From contig CAZNLT010000002.1 in NCBI GenBank assembly GCA_964573705.1, positions 13,983-77,982 of the forward strand: a stretch of DNA of 64,000 bases. Reading direction: 5' to 3'. The notes beneath the pieces are model-generated. The model saw only the letters and a program-made list of their open reading frames with translations, searched no databases and had not been told where the DNA came from. Position 1 is the first letter of the stretch. Each line of letters starts with the position of its first letter. The stretch comes from JAABSQ01 sp964573705. Its GTDB lineage: Bacteria; Desulfobacterota; Desulfobacteria; Desulfobacterales; Desulfococcaceae. Shown here piece by piece: positions 16,718 through 25,632 of this stretch. Both the position numbers and the translations under genes were made by a program.

Positions 16718-18964
16718 ATGCCGGGGGGATGGCCTGTGCGTTTTTTTCGTTTTTTTTACGACCTGGAAATCCGACACAAACTGCTTTACAGCTATGCCGT
16801 GCTGTTCATGCTGATTCTGATCTGCTTCGGCTCCTTTACCTACATCGTTGTGCGCCGGACGGTTCAGGAAAATATCGAAAGTGAACTGAAAAATTCGACT
16901 GCCGCGCTGCTGAATATGGTCCGGACCGGGGTGACGGTTTCGATTAAAAATCATCTGCGGGCCGTGGCGGAAAAAAACCTGGAAATTGTTCAGGATTTTT
17001 ATGAGATGCAGCAAAAGGGCTTCATGACCCGGGAGGAGGCTCAGGCGAGGGCTCGAACAGTGCTGCTCAGCCAGAGCATCGGTAAAACCGGATATATCGC
17101 ATGTGTCGACAGCAAGGGCGCCATGGTGCTGCATCCCGAACGGTCCTGGGAAGGAAAAGATATTACCGACCACGCCTTTGTCCGGAAAATGATATCCAGA
17201 AAAGAAGGCTATCTCGAATATCAATGGCGGAATCCGGGAGATGAAGCGCCGCGGCCCAAAGCGCTGTTCATGTCGTATTTCGAACCTTGGGACTGGATCA
17301 TCAATGTTTCTTCCTACCGGGAAGAGTTCAGCGCGCTGATTCATGTGGATGATTTTCGGGAAATCATCATGGAACAACGGTTCGGGAAATCGGGATACGC
17401 CTTTGTCATGGACGGGCATGGCCGCATGATCATTCATCCTTCTTTTGAGGGGGTCAATATCCTGAATCGTTCCGATTCGATTTTCGAACCTCTGACCCGG
17501 CTTTTGACGGAAAAAAACGGCCGAATCGAATATCTCTGGCAGGGGCCGGATCAGCCCCGTGCCAGACGGCAGCTGGTCATTTTCAATGCCATTCCGGAAT
17601 ATGACTGGGTGGTGGCGGCCTGCAGCTATCTGGATGAAAGTTATGCCCCTCTCCGCCATCTGACCAACATCATGGCCGGCACCCTGATGGCCGCCTTTCT
17701 CCTGGTCTTGCCGATTACCTTTTTTGTCAGCGGGCTGATCACCAACCCCCTGCGTGATCTCATTGGAAAAATGGAAGAGGGCGGCCGCGGCAATTTCAAA
17801 GTACGGTCTCGATCCGGATCGGCGGATGAAGTCGGCCGGCTGATTCATTATTTCAACCTGTTCATGGATCGACTCCAAAGATACAGCAATAAATTAGAAA
17901 CAGAAATAGCCGAACGTAAGGATGCGGAAGAAGCCCTGAAGATCAGCGAAGGAAAATACCGGTCGGTCATGCATGCCGCACCGGACCCGATCATTGTTTA
18001 CGATACGAAGGGATATGTCACCTATTTGAATCCGGCCTTTACTTCTGTTTTCGGCTGGACGGCGGAAGAGTGCCTGGGGCGGCGCATCGATTTCGTGCCT
18101 GACGAAAACTGGCCCGAAACCCGGAAATGGCTGAACATCATCGCCTCCGGGAAAAAGCTGCCCAGCGTGGAAACCCGACGATATACCAAATCGGGCGAAA
18201 TCATCGACGTCAGTCTCAGTGGCGCAGCCTATTATGATTCTTCAGGACAACCGACCGGCAGCGTCATCATTCACAGGGATATCAATGATTTAAAACGGCT
18301 GGAAAAGGAAGTGCTCGAAATCGGCGATCGGGAACAGCAGAAAATCGGCCAAAATCTTCATGACGACCTTTGCCCGCACCTGATCGGGATTGAAGGGCTG
18401 CTCAAAGTGATGCGAAACCGTTTGGGATCGGTGGACAAATCGACGCTGAAACTGGTGGATCAGATTACCGAGCTGATCAAGGAAGCCATCAGCAAATCCC
18501 GGCAGCTGTCTCGGGGCCTCTGTCCGGTGCACCTGGTGGAACGCGGTCTGGAAACGGCTCTGGGGGAGCTGGCCGCCAAATGTACCGGGATTTTCGATAT
18601 AGCCTGTGATTTCCAGTGCGACCATCCCATGCCGGTCGCAAACAATTTCATTTCAACTCACCTTTTCCGAATTACTCAGGAAGCCGTCAACAATGCCGCC
18701 CTCCATGGCGAGCCGACCCGAATCGATGTCTGTCTAGATGTCGGTCCCGAACGGGTCCGCCTCACCGTCGAAGACAACGGGCGCGGTATATCCAAAGGTG
18801 TGGATCACGAAGGATTGGGGCTGCGGATCATGAATTTTCGAGCCAAACTGATCGGCGGGGTCCTGAATATTGATTCGGCTCAAGGAAAGGGCACCCGAGT
18901 AACTCTGACATTGAGAAACCGGGCGTCACACGACGAGGTGGAATGTCTAAAAAACGCATCCTGA
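16718..18964 (+). CDS. Cache-HAMP-PAS sensor histidine kinase (HisKA_3 type)
   Basis: 748 aa from ATG 16718, directly after the DUF294 stop; GTG 16736 (742 aa) is an alternative with a GGGGGG stretch before it. Membrane helix (~22-45), two tandem extracellular Cache repeats (each with GKTGYIACVDSKGAMVLHP- or GKSGYAFVMDGHGRMIIHP-like motifs), second helix (~330-350), HAMP, PAS (SEGKYRSVMHAAPDPIIVYD), HisKA_3 with phospho-acceptor in KIGQNLHDDLCPHLIGIE, HATPase (FRITQEAVNNAALHGEP, DNGRGIS). Cache domains usually bind small organic acids or amino acids outside the cell, which fits control of the downstream transporter. Overlaps the response regulator by 22 bases. Confidence 0.9.
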   Translation: MPGGWPVRFFRFFYDLEIRHKLLYSYAVLFMLILICFGSFTYIVVRRTVQENIESELKNSTAALLNMVRTGVTVSIKNHLRAVAEKNLEIVQDFYEMQQKGFMTREEAQARARTVLLSQSIGKTGYIACVDSKGAMVLHPERSWEGKDITDHAFVRKMISRKEGYLEYQWRNPGDEAPRPKALFMSYFEPWDWIINVSSYREEFSALIHVDDFREIIMEQRFGKSGYAFVMDGHGRMIIHPSFEGVNILNRSDSIFEPLTRLLTEKNGRIEYLWQGPDQPRARRQLVIFNAIPEYDWVVAACSYLDESYAPLRHLTNIMAGTLMAAFLLVLPITFFVSGLITNPLRDLIGKMEEGGRGNFKVRSRSGSADEVGRLIHYFNLFMDRLQRYSNKLETEIAERKDAEEALKISEGKYRSVMHAAPDPIIVYDTKGYVTYLNPAFTSVFGWTAEECLGRRIDFVPDENWPETRKWLNIIASGKKLPSVETRRYTKSGEIIDVSLSGAAYYDSSGQPTGSVIIHRDINDLKRLEKEVLEIGDREQQKIGQNLHDDLCPHLIGIEGLLKVMRNRLGSVDKSTLKLVDQITELIKEAISKSRQLSRGLCPVHLVERGLETALGELAAKCTGIFDIACDFQCDHPMPVANNFISTHLFRITQEAVNNAALHGEPTRIDVCLDVGPERVRLTVEDNGRGISKGVDHEGLGLRIMNFRAKLIGGVLNIDSAQGKGTRVTLTLRNRASHDEVECLKNAS

Positions 18965-19611
18965 TTGTGGAAGATCACCCCATATTCAGATTGGGGCTGA
19001 CGGAACTGATCAACCAGGAAGAAGATCTCGAAGTCTGCGGCAGCGCAATGGATGTCAGCGAGGCATGGAGCGAAATCAAGCGGCTGAAACCGGACCTGGT
19101 GATTGCGGATATTACGCTGAGAAAAAGCAACGGCATCGATCTTGTCAAAGCGGTCAACAAGCAATACGCCAATCTGCCGGTCCTGGTTTTATCCATGCAC
19201 GATGAACTTCTATATGCCGAACGAGCCATTCACGGCGGCGCCAGGGGATATATCACCAAGCAGGATGCCATGGAAAACGTGGTGACCGCAGTGCGTGCCG
19301 TTCTGAACAATAAAATTTATCTGGAAGACCACGTGAAAGACCGGATCCTGTTCGGACTGACCAGCGGCGGACCTCGAGACCGATCGCCGGTAGAGAGACT
19401 GACCGATCGGGAACTGGAAGTTTTCCGCATGATCGGCCAGGGCTTCAGCACGCGGGAGATCGCCGATCGTCTGCATTTGAGCATGAAAACCATCGGAACC
19501 TACCGGGAACGCATCAAAGAAAAACTGAATCTGAAACACGCCAATGAATTGGTGCGCTATGCGGTTCACTGGGCCAAATTCGGGCGCTGGATTCCGGATG
19601 ACACTGTATAG
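18943..19611 (+). CDS. NarL/FixJ-type response regulator with LuxR HTH
   Basis: 222 aa. Receiver domain (~1-120; phospho-acceptor D in LVIADITLRKSNG, conserved K in GYITKQDA) and LuxR/GerE DNA-binding domain (~150-215, LTDREVELF-type start LTDRELEVFRMIGQGFSTREIADRLHL is split over the junction). It overlaps the kinase gene by 22 bases, so the two are translated together and form a cognate pair. The likely target is the structured 494-base region immediately downstream, ahead of the acyl-CoA synthetase and symporter genes; this is inference from position. Confidence 0.93.
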   Translation: MSKKRILIVEDHPIFRLGLTELINQEEDLEVCGSAMDVSEAWSEIKRLKPDLVIADITLRKSNGIDLVKAVNKQYANLPVLVLSMHDELLYAERAIHGGARGYITKQDAMENVVTAVRAVLNNKIYLEDHVKDRILFGLTSGGPRDRSPVERLTDRELEVFRMIGQGFSTREIADRLHLSMKTIGTYRERIKEKLNLKHANELVRYAVHWAKFGRWIPDDTV

Positions 19612-20105
19612 GTAGTATCCGGGAGTTCTGCACAGAAGAAACGGTTCGATTTACGGGCGATTGAAAGATGTCACCCGGCAAGCGGTGGGTGCTGACACCG
19701 TGAAAATCCGGTATTTGAGCCTGAAATTTCGGGCTTGGGGAGGGATATTCGGTTATTCCGATGGTATGGATATGCGGCTCTCGGCTGTATGTCGGTTTAA
19801 AACCTACAAAAGGTAATAATTTTTCCTACAAAAATAGAAGTTCTTTCACCTACAAAAAAAAAAGCTCAACCCCGATTTATTTCCTCGCTTTCATTTCATA
19901 AATAGCTTTCATCTAATTGAAGGGGATCAACCCGTTCTGTAAAGGCAAAAAAAAACCTGGCCTGAAACAGGCGGGGGATCAGGACAGCACCTGTGCATTC
20001 GAAATCCGCCGAACGGATCATTCACCGAAGCCTTGAGCGTGCGGCGTCAGGCGGCTCGACCAAGGAATGGCCCAACGTCAGCGATGAGAAAAAAAGATCC
20101 AAACC
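19612..20105. promoter_or_regulatory. Structured 494-base control region before the acyl-CoA synthetase gene
   Basis: No gene of credible length. It holds a hairpin CGGTG-N8-CACCG (19683-19700), an 18-base dyad AGCCTGAAATTTCGGGCT (19718-19735, one mismatched pair), three CCTACAAA boxes (19803, 19825, 19849), an A/T-rich stretch (19860-19920) and a short stem GCCTG-AAA-CAGGC (19960-19972). The arrangement fits an operator plus long leader controlling the ligase-symporter genes. I see no riboswitch that I recognise. Confidence 0.5.
19803..19858 (+). repeat. Three spaced CCTACAAA direct repeats
   Basis: Identical octamers begin at 19803, 19825 and 19849, i.e. 22 and 24 bases apart (about two helical turns), each followed by a run of A. 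Equal phasing on one face of the helix is what multimeric regulators bind; the LuxR-type regulator encoded 200 bases upstream is the obvious candidate, but that link is inferred. Confidence 0.6.
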
Positions 20106-21722
20106 ATGAACATGGGTGATTACGAAAGGGAGTATCAGAATTTTAAGTGGGAAGTGCCGGAATACTATAATTTCGCACAGGATGTAATCGACCGATGGGC
20201 CGCCGACCCGAACAAAGCGGCCATGTTGTGGGTTGATGATTTTGGAACCGAAGTCAACAAAACCTTCAGGGACATCAGCCTGGCTTCCAAACGGTTTGCC
20301 AATGCGCTGACCGCCAAGGGGATCAGACAGGGCGATGTGGTCGTGGTCATCATCCCCCGGTTCATTGAATGGTGGGAAATCTTTACCGCCTGCATTCGTG
20401 CCGGTTTTGTCATCGCCCCCGAAACGGCTCAGCTGACCAGCAAGGATATCGAATATCGCATCAACAGGTCCGAGGCGGCCTGCATCATCACTGTGCCGGA
20501 TTTTGCAGAACGCTTCGATACCGCGGAATCGGAATGTCCGTCGATCAAAGCCAAAATCGTGGTCGGCGATACCAAACCGGGGTGGGATTGCTATCATGAC
20601 CTGAAAGCGGCGGCTTCCGAAAATTTCGAGCCGGTCAGGACCCGAAGTGAAGACAGCTGTATTGTCTACTTCACTTCGGGGACAACCGGTTTTCCGAAAA
20701 TGGTGCTGCATACACATGCCTCGTATCCCATTGGCCATCAGGTCACAGGCAAATTCTGGCTGGACCTGACACCGGAAGATATGCACTGGAATATCAGTGA
20801 AACCGGTTGGGCAAAGGCCGCCTGGAGCAGCTATTTCGGGCCCTGGAATATGGGTGCAGCTCAATTCGTCCACCATTCGGACCCATTCGATCCGGTCAAG
20901 ACCTTGGAACTTCTCAGCCGGTATCCCATCACCACCCTGTGCGGGGCGCCCACCATCTACCGGATGCTGGTTCAGCAGAATCTGAGCAAATACAAATTTC
21001 CGCATCTGCGGCATTGTGTCGGCGCCGGGGAACCCTTGAACCCGGAAGTGATCGAAGTCTGGAAAAAAGGTACCGGCTGTACGATCCGTGACGGATACGG
21101 CCAGACGGAAACCGTTCTTTTGTGCGGCAGCTTTCCCTGTATAGAACCGCGGTTCGGTTCCATGGGCAAGCCGAGCCCCGGGTTCCATCTGCAGGTGATC
21201 GATCCGGAGGGCAATGCGCTGCCTCCAAACACCGAAGGCGATATCGCGGTTCGGGTGGCCGAAAACCGGCCGGTGGGGCTCTTCAAGGAATACTGGAAGG
21301 ACCCCGACCTGACCGAAGCATCCTATCGCAGCGGCTGGTATCTGACCGGCGACCGGGCTTATGTAGATGAAGACGACTATTTCTGGTTCGTCGGCCGGTC
21401 GGATGACGTCATCCTGACCTCCGGTTATCGTATCGGCCCCTTTGAAGTGGAAAGTGCTCTGGTCGAACATCCGGCAGTCGCGGAATCCGCGGTTGTGTCG
21501 AGCCCGGACGAGACCCGAGGCGAGGTGGCCAAGGCTTTCGTCACTCTGGCTCCCGGCTTCACCGGCAGCGACAAGCTGATCAAGGAGCTACAGGGTCACG
21601 TGAAGACGGTTATTGCGCCATACAAGCATCCTCGGAAAATCGAATTTGTCGAAGCCCTGCCCAAAACGATCAGCGGAAAAATCCGCCGGGTGGAACTGCG
21701 CAAGAAGGAATGGGGAAAATAA
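20106..21722 (+). CDS. Acyl-CoA synthetase (AMP-forming, medium-chain/aryl type)
   Basis: 538 aa, ANL superfamily. ATP-dependent activation of a carboxylic acid to its CoA thioester. Motifs: P-loop YFTSGTTGFPKMVLHTHAS, GYGQTETVLLCGS, the hinge segment YLTGDRAYVDEDDYFWFVGR, RSDDVILTSGYRIGPFEVE, and the catalytic lysine in LPKTISGKIRR near the C-terminus. Overall sequence is closest to the medium-chain acyl-CoA synthetase (MACS) group rather than acetyl-CoA synthetase; substrate is not determinable by eye. ATG 20106 or 20112, neither with a strong ribosome binding site. It is followed by a symporter, so import and activation of the same acid is the likely theme. Confidence 0.88.
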   Translation: MNMGDYEREYQNFKWEVPEYYNFAQDVIDRWAADPNKAAMLWVDDFGTEVNKTFRDISLASKRFANALTAKGIRQGDVVVVIIPRFIEWWEIFTACIRAGFVIAPETAQLTSKDIEYRINRSEAACIITVPDFAERFDTAESECPSIKAKIVVGDTKPGWDCYHDLKAAASENFEPVRTRSEDSCIVYFTSGTTGFPKMVLHTHASYPIGHQVTGKFWLDLTPEDMHWNISETGWAKAAWSSYFGPWNMGAAQFVHHSDPFDPVKTLELLSRYPITTLCGAPTIYRMLVQQNLSKYKFPHLRHCVGAGEPLNPEVIEVWKKGTGCTIRDGYGQTETVLLCGSFPCIEPRFGSMGKPSPGFHLQVIDPEGNALPPNTEGDIAVRVAENRPVGLFKEYWKDPDLTEASYRSGWYLTGDRAYVDEDDYFWFVGRSDDVILTSGYRIGPFEVESALVEHPAVAESAVVSSPDETRGEVAKAFVTLAPGFTGSDKLIKELQGHVKTVIAPYKHPRKIEFVEALPKTISGKIRRVELRKKEWGK

Positions 21723-21742
21723 AGATCGAATGCAAGTAAAGC

Positions 21743-21781
21743 GGCAGGCGCCGAAAAAAATAACGTATACCGGCGCCTGCC
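21743..21781 (+). terminator. Perfect 11-bp intercistronic hairpin (no U-run)
   Basis: GGCAGGCGCCG (21743-21753) pairs with CGGCGCCTGCC (21771-21781), loop 17 bases. No T-run follows, so it is more likely an mRNA-stability or attenuation element between the ligase and symporter genes than a full terminator. Confidence 0.6.
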
Positions 21782-21816
21782 TGAGATAACCTCAAACGGG
21801 AAAGGAGTTTTGGATT

Positions 21817-22086
21817 ATGGTAGACAAGCTGTATAAAAAAGAGATCTGGCTGACAATCGGCTTTTCAGTCCTGCTGCTTCTATGCGGACATTCGGCGACG
21901 ATATTCGCCATGTTTCCGGGGCTGTGCAAGGGAACTTTCTGGGGGTTCCCCACCGAGTACATCGTTCCAATACTATTGGGCTGGTTCGGGCTGGCGGTGG
22001 TTTGCATTATTATGGCGATAGTTCTCAACAAGTTCGATGACGAAATGGAAACTTACGTCAACGGCCAGAGCCTGGACAAACAATAA
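21817..22086 (+). CDS. Small membrane subunit partnering a sodium:solute symporter
   Basis: 89 aa with two membrane helices (~9-30 and ~48-70, IVPILLGWFGLAVVCIIMAI) and a charged C-terminal tail. It has a good ribosome binding site (AAAGGAG). Small two-helix proteins of this kind (YhdT/DUF-type partners) are commonly encoded immediately before a large SSS-family permease, exactly as here with a 20-base gap. It probably assembles with that permease. The exact DUF family was not resolved by eye. Confidence 0.7.
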   Translation: MVDKLYKKEIWLTIGFSVLLLLCGHSATIFAMFPGLCKGTFWGFPTEYIVPILLGWFGLAVVCIIMAIVLNKFDDEMETYVNGQSLDKQ

Positions 22087-22106
22087 AAAAAGGGGGGAAT
22101 CATATC

Positions 22107-23744
22107 ATGGCTGAGGAATATGCATTGCAAAATGTTTGGATGGGAATCGGCGTTGTCGTCATTCTCTTTGGGATTTTTTACTATGTCGGCTGGTGGGCCA
22201 GCCGAAAAACGGCCAGTGAAGAAGATTTTTATGCGGCCGGCTTTTCCATCGGACCGGTCACCAACGGTCTGGGAATGGCCGCCACCTGGGCCAGTCTGGC
22301 CACATTTCTCGGGGTTATCGCCCTGATCCAGAAACTTCAGGTGCCTTTCGTCTATCTCTGGATTCAGTGGGCCATTTCGATTCCGCTTTTAACCCTTTTA
22401 TACGGCACAAGTCTCCGCCGCATGAAGGCGTTTACGCCGGCCAGCTTCATCAGGTCCCGGTACGGAAAATCATCGACCATCGTGATTGTCTGCTGGATGG
22501 CGCTGATCATGGTCATGTATGCACTGGGTCAGATGATCGGTCTGGGCCAGGCGTTCGAACTGCTTTTCGGTATTCCCTACAATGTAGGCCTGATCGTCGC
22601 CGGTGTCGCCACGGTCGGTTTCATTACCATGGGCGGAATGTACGGCGCGTCCTATAACGCAGCCTTCCAGATGATCGTCATGACCATTGCCATGGTCGTG
22701 CCCATGGGGGCCATCATGAAAGCCATGGGCTCCAGCGGATGGTGGTTTCCGCCGCTGGCCTACGGCGACATGGTCCCCAGCATGCTGGAAAAACTTCCGA
22801 CGTTTTTCGAGATGAAATACGACGTCCGCTGGTACTTCGCACTGATTCCGGCCTTCACTCTGGGGCCGGTGGCGCTGCCTCACCTGGCCATGCGCGTGTT
22901 CACATCATCAAGTGTCAAGAGCGCCCGCTGGGCCGTGGTCTGGTTTGTGATTTTCCTGGGGCTTCTGTTCTCGGGCTCCTATACGGCGGGATTTGCCGGC
23001 AACTTCTTTGCCGCGACGACCGGCCGAACCATTGCCAAGCCCGACCAGACCCTGCTGATTCTGAACGTCTTCTATAACCCGGCCCTGGTAGCCGCCTTTG
23101 TCATGGGCGGCGCCGTGGCTGCCGGTTTGTCGACGATCGGCGGCAATCTAATGGCCATCGCCGGCCTGGTCGGCAATGACCTGCTCGGCATTCTGGCTCC
23201 CAAAATGGAAACCAAAAAGAAAATCAAATGGGGGTATGCCGCGCTGGCGATGGGCGGTGTGGCTGCGATCCTGCTGGCTTTCAAGCCGCCGAGATTTCTC
23301 GTGACGTCCATTCTCTGGGCCTTCGGTCTTCTGGCCACCACCGCCACCCCCGGCATTCTGCTGGGCGTCTGGTGGAAAGAAGCCAATAAGCTGGCGTTGA
23401 TGATTTCTTCAATTGTCTGCGGTGTCATCTTCATCATCATTTCACCGCATGTGCTGCCTTCCATCAGCCTGGGCGGACAAAGCCTGGTGGCCAAGCTGGG
23501 CATGTCCGGAGGCATGGTGACGGTTCCCCTGAGTTTCGCCCTGTTTATCATTTGTTCCATTATCTTCAATCGAGTTCCGGCTCTGGCCGATTGGGCCCCG
23601 AGTATGGAAGACAAAATGGTCGTGGACAAGATACACGGCTGGGGCGATTACGATGAAAAGCGATATAATGGAATCGGATGGCCGCTTCTGATCGTCGTGG
23701 TCTGTGTCGCTGTTTTCTTCTGGGGACTGGTGCCCTGGGCATAA
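22107..23744 (+). CDS. Sodium:solute symporter (SSS family)
   Basis: 545 aa, about 13 membrane helices; typical SSS start GWWASRKTASEEDFYAAGFSIGPVTNGLGMAATWASLATFLG with the conserved helix-1 break, and GGAVAAGLSTIGGNLMAIAGLVGNDL matching the sodium-site region. Located in the inner membrane; it would import a sodium-coupled organic solute, most likely the carboxylate activated by the acyl-CoA synthetase upstream. Similar permeases carry acetate, pyruvate, pantothenate or amino acids, so the substrate is open. Ribosome binding site AAAAAAGGGGGG. Confidence 0.88.
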   Translation: MAEEYALQNVWMGIGVVVILFGIFYYVGWWASRKTASEEDFYAAGFSIGPVTNGLGMAATWASLATFLGVIALIQKLQVPFVYLWIQWAISIPLLTLLYGTSLRRMKAFTPASFIRSRYGKSSTIVIVCWMALIMVMYALGQMIGLGQAFELLFGIPYNVGLIVAGVATVGFITMGGMYGASYNAAFQMIVMTIAMVVPMGAIMKAMGSSGWWFPPLAYGDMVPSMLEKLPTFFEMKYDVRWYFALIPAFTLGPVALPHLAMRVFTSSSVKSARWAVVWFVIFLGLLFSGSYTAGFAGNFFAATTGRTIAKPDQTLLILNVFYNPALVAAFVMGGAVAAGLSTIGGNLMAIAGLVGNDLLGILAPKMETKKKIKWGYAALAMGGVAAILLAFKPPRFLVTSILWAFGLLATTATPGILLGVWWKEANKLALMISSIVCGVIFIIISPHVLPSISLGGQSLVAKLGMSGGMVTVPLSFALFIICSIIFNRVPALADWAPSMEDKMVVDKIHGWGDYDEKRYNGIGWPLLIVVVCVAVFFWGLVPWA

Positions 23745-23767
23745 TGGCTGAATCAGGAGCAGGGAGC

Positions 23768-23797
23768 CGGCCGGAGAAGCCATCGCTTCTCCGGCCG
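23768..23797 (+). terminator. Perfect 13-bp hairpin after the symporter gene
   Basis: CGGCCGGAGAAGC (23768-23780), loop CATC, GCTTCTCCGGCCG (23785-23797). It begins 24 bases after the symporter stop. There is no T-run, so partial termination or 3'-end protection is more likely than full termination. Confidence 0.6.
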
Positions 23798-23842
23798 ATG
23801 GACGGCTTGACCGGTCTGCCCTCCAGAGCTGCAGAGGAAACA

Positions 23843-24397
23843 ATGAAATATTTTACTTCCATGAAAAGAATCCTGCTTCTGGAGGGCCGGGTATTCGACG
23901 AAATGATGAGCAGCGGCCTGGCTGTGCGGTACTGCATGGTCAACGTGGTGATTCTGGGACTGATCTATGGCGGCGCCGCCATTCACTTCAGCAGACACCT
24001 TCTGACCCGGGGTACAGTCAATACGCTTTCGTTCAATGCTCTTTTCATTATGATGGCAGGTGTCGGCCTGGCCTTTCTCATGCATGGAGGCGCCGCTTTG
24101 TTTATCTGGGTTTTCTGCCGCGGAGCCGGAGGCTGCCGGCAGTTCATGCCTCCGTATCTGAATATCGGCGCGGCCAGTATCGCTCTCTGGCCTCTGGCGC
24201 CGGCACTGGCCGCCTATCAGATCGTCAAACCCGGTGTTTTCCTGATCGCCTACATGATTCTTTTCGCCGTCTACGGCGGCATGGTCGAATATGTGGGCGT
24301 CCATCGGGCATCCGGACTGTCCACCTTGAAAATGACCCTAGTGGCGGTGGTCACCGTTTTTTACATCGGCTGTTTTCTCTACCTCTGGGTCGGTTAA
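23843..24397 (+). CDS. Polytopic membrane protein, Yip1-like
   Basis: 184 aa from ATG 23843 (GAGGAAA upstream); the open frame extends to 23678 but that part overlaps the symporter gene and the 13-bp hairpin. Five predicted helices. The N-terminal amphipathic MKYFTSMKRILLLEGRVFDEM followed by clustered helices, and the stretch GGAALFIWVFCRGAGGCRQF, resemble bacterial Yip1-domain proteins, but the match is by eye only. Function unknown; position suggests an accessory to the symporter. Confidence 0.55.
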   Translation: MKYFTSMKRILLLEGRVFDEMMSSGLAVRYCMVNVVILGLIYGGAAIHFSRHLLTRGTVNTLSFNALFIMMAGVGLAFLMHGGAALFIWVFCRGAGGCRQFMPPYLNIGAASIALWPLAPALAAYQIVKPGVFLIAYMILFAVYGGMVEYVGVHRASGLSTLKMTLVAVVTVFYIGCFLYLWVG

Positions 24398-24418
24398 CTC
24401 CCCCAGATCCTCAGGATT

Positions 24419-25624
24419 ATGCCATCAGAATACCAAAAATATTTTCAGACCCTGTCGGATGTAGCCAAAGCCATTCATTCCGGGACCCGAACCGAAGACA
24501 TTATCCAGGCCATCGTGACCCATACCACCGACCTGTTGACCGCCAAGGGAAGCATTTTCTGGATATTGAACCGAAAAGATCAACGGATCGAAACCAAAAT
24601 CTCTCACGGCTTCCCGTACAGGAATCTGCTCAGGGTGGATTATGAGGCCCTGAAAACCGTCTTCAGGCTCGACCCGGGAACCAGATCTTTTATCCAAGAT
24701 GCACGGAAAGATCCGAAAATTCCGGACCTGGATCCATTGGGCAAAAGATGGGTGGTTTCCGTTTACGGGGTATCCGTCGATATCGCCCCGCCGTACTCGG
24801 GACTGCTGGCGGTTTACTTCAGCCGGAAGCAGGTCCCGGGTCCGCCGGAAACCGATTTTCTCATGGCTTTGGCCGAACATGGCGCAATCGCCCTGCACAA
24901 GGCGATACGATATGATGAGCGAATGCTGACGGCTTTTCGGCAGACCGTGGAAGGTCTGGTCATGGCCCTTGAAGCCAAGGATCCGACAACGCACGGGCAT
25001 TCACTCCGAGTCGCTTTTCTGGCCAGAATGACCGCGCAAAAAATGAATCTATCGGAGCAGCAGATCGAACAGGTATATCATGCCGCACTGCTCCACGATA
25101 TCGGTAAAATCGGCATGACCGACCGGATTCTGGAACGGCTTGGCACGTTGTCCCGCCGGGAAATGCTGGAAATCCGGCGGCATCCTGAAATCGGCTCTCA
25201 AATACTGAAGCCACTTGTTTTTCTGAACGATCTGGTCCCGCTGATTCTTCACCACCATGAAGACTACGACGGTTCGGGATACCCCGACGGACTTGAAGGG
25301 GAGGATATCCCTTTGGGCGCCCGTATCCTTACGGTGTGCGACGCTTTTGAAACCATGCTCTCGGGACGGCGGAACATCACCCCCCTTTCACTGGAACGTG
25401 CTCTCGAACAGCTCGGCCGGGCCAACAGCACGAAATTCGATCCCCGGGTGACTCGATCACTGGTCGAGGCCATCTCCGATCAGCCGGATTCCCTGTTGTC
25501 TTTTTTTAAACTGCCTCCTGTTTTTCCAGAAATGCTTCAAAGCAGTTATGAAACCGGTGTCGAGGAAAATAAATCCGGATCGGATTCCAGTCCCTGGCGG
25601 AACATCATGCCCACTTCCTTCTGA
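24419..25624 (+). CDS. GAF-HD-GYP domain protein, probable cyclic-di-GMP phosphodiesterase
   Basis: 401 aa. N-terminal GAF domain (~10-165), then HD-GYP (~180-360): THGHSLRVAFLA, HDIGKIGM, the H-H-E segment LILHHHEDYDGSGYPDGLEG, IPLGARILTVCDAFE. These residues match an intact metal centre and GYP motif, consistent with hydrolysis of c-di-GMP. Cytoplasmic; no membrane helix. The GAF domain presumably senses a small ligand. It starts 21 bases after the Yip1-like gene, so it probably shares the symporter transcript and links solute supply with second-messenger turnover (inference). Confidence 0.87.
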   Translation: MPSEYQKYFQTLSDVAKAIHSGTRTEDIIQAIVTHTTDLLTAKGSIFWILNRKDQRIETKISHGFPYRNLLRVDYEALKTVFRLDPGTRSFIQDARKDPKIPDLDPLGKRWVVSVYGVSVDIAPPYSGLLAVYFSRKQVPGPPETDFLMALAEHGAIALHKAIRYDERMLTAFRQTVEGLVMALEAKDPTTHGHSLRVAFLARMTAQKMNLSEQQIEQVYHAALLHDIGKIGMTDRILERLGTLSRREMLEIRRHPEIGSQILKPLVFLNDLVPLILHHHEDYDGSGYPDGLEGEDIPLGARILTVCDAFETMLSGRRNITPLSLERALEQLGRANSTKFDPRVTRSLVEAISDQPDSLLSFFKLPPVFPEMLQSSYETGVEENKSGSDSSPWRNIMPTSF

Positions 25625-25632
25625 GGAGGTTT

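Noticed and set aside
19641..19740. Possible c-di-GMP or other riboswitch in the 494-base leader
   Set aside because: Some GAAA and G-rich elements, but the conserved core of known classes is not present.
20067..20083. GG-N10-GC resembling a sigma-54 promoter before the ligase gene
   Set aside because: Only the GG/GC core matches, it is about 25 bases from the start codon, and the local regulator is LuxR-type, which works with sigma-70.
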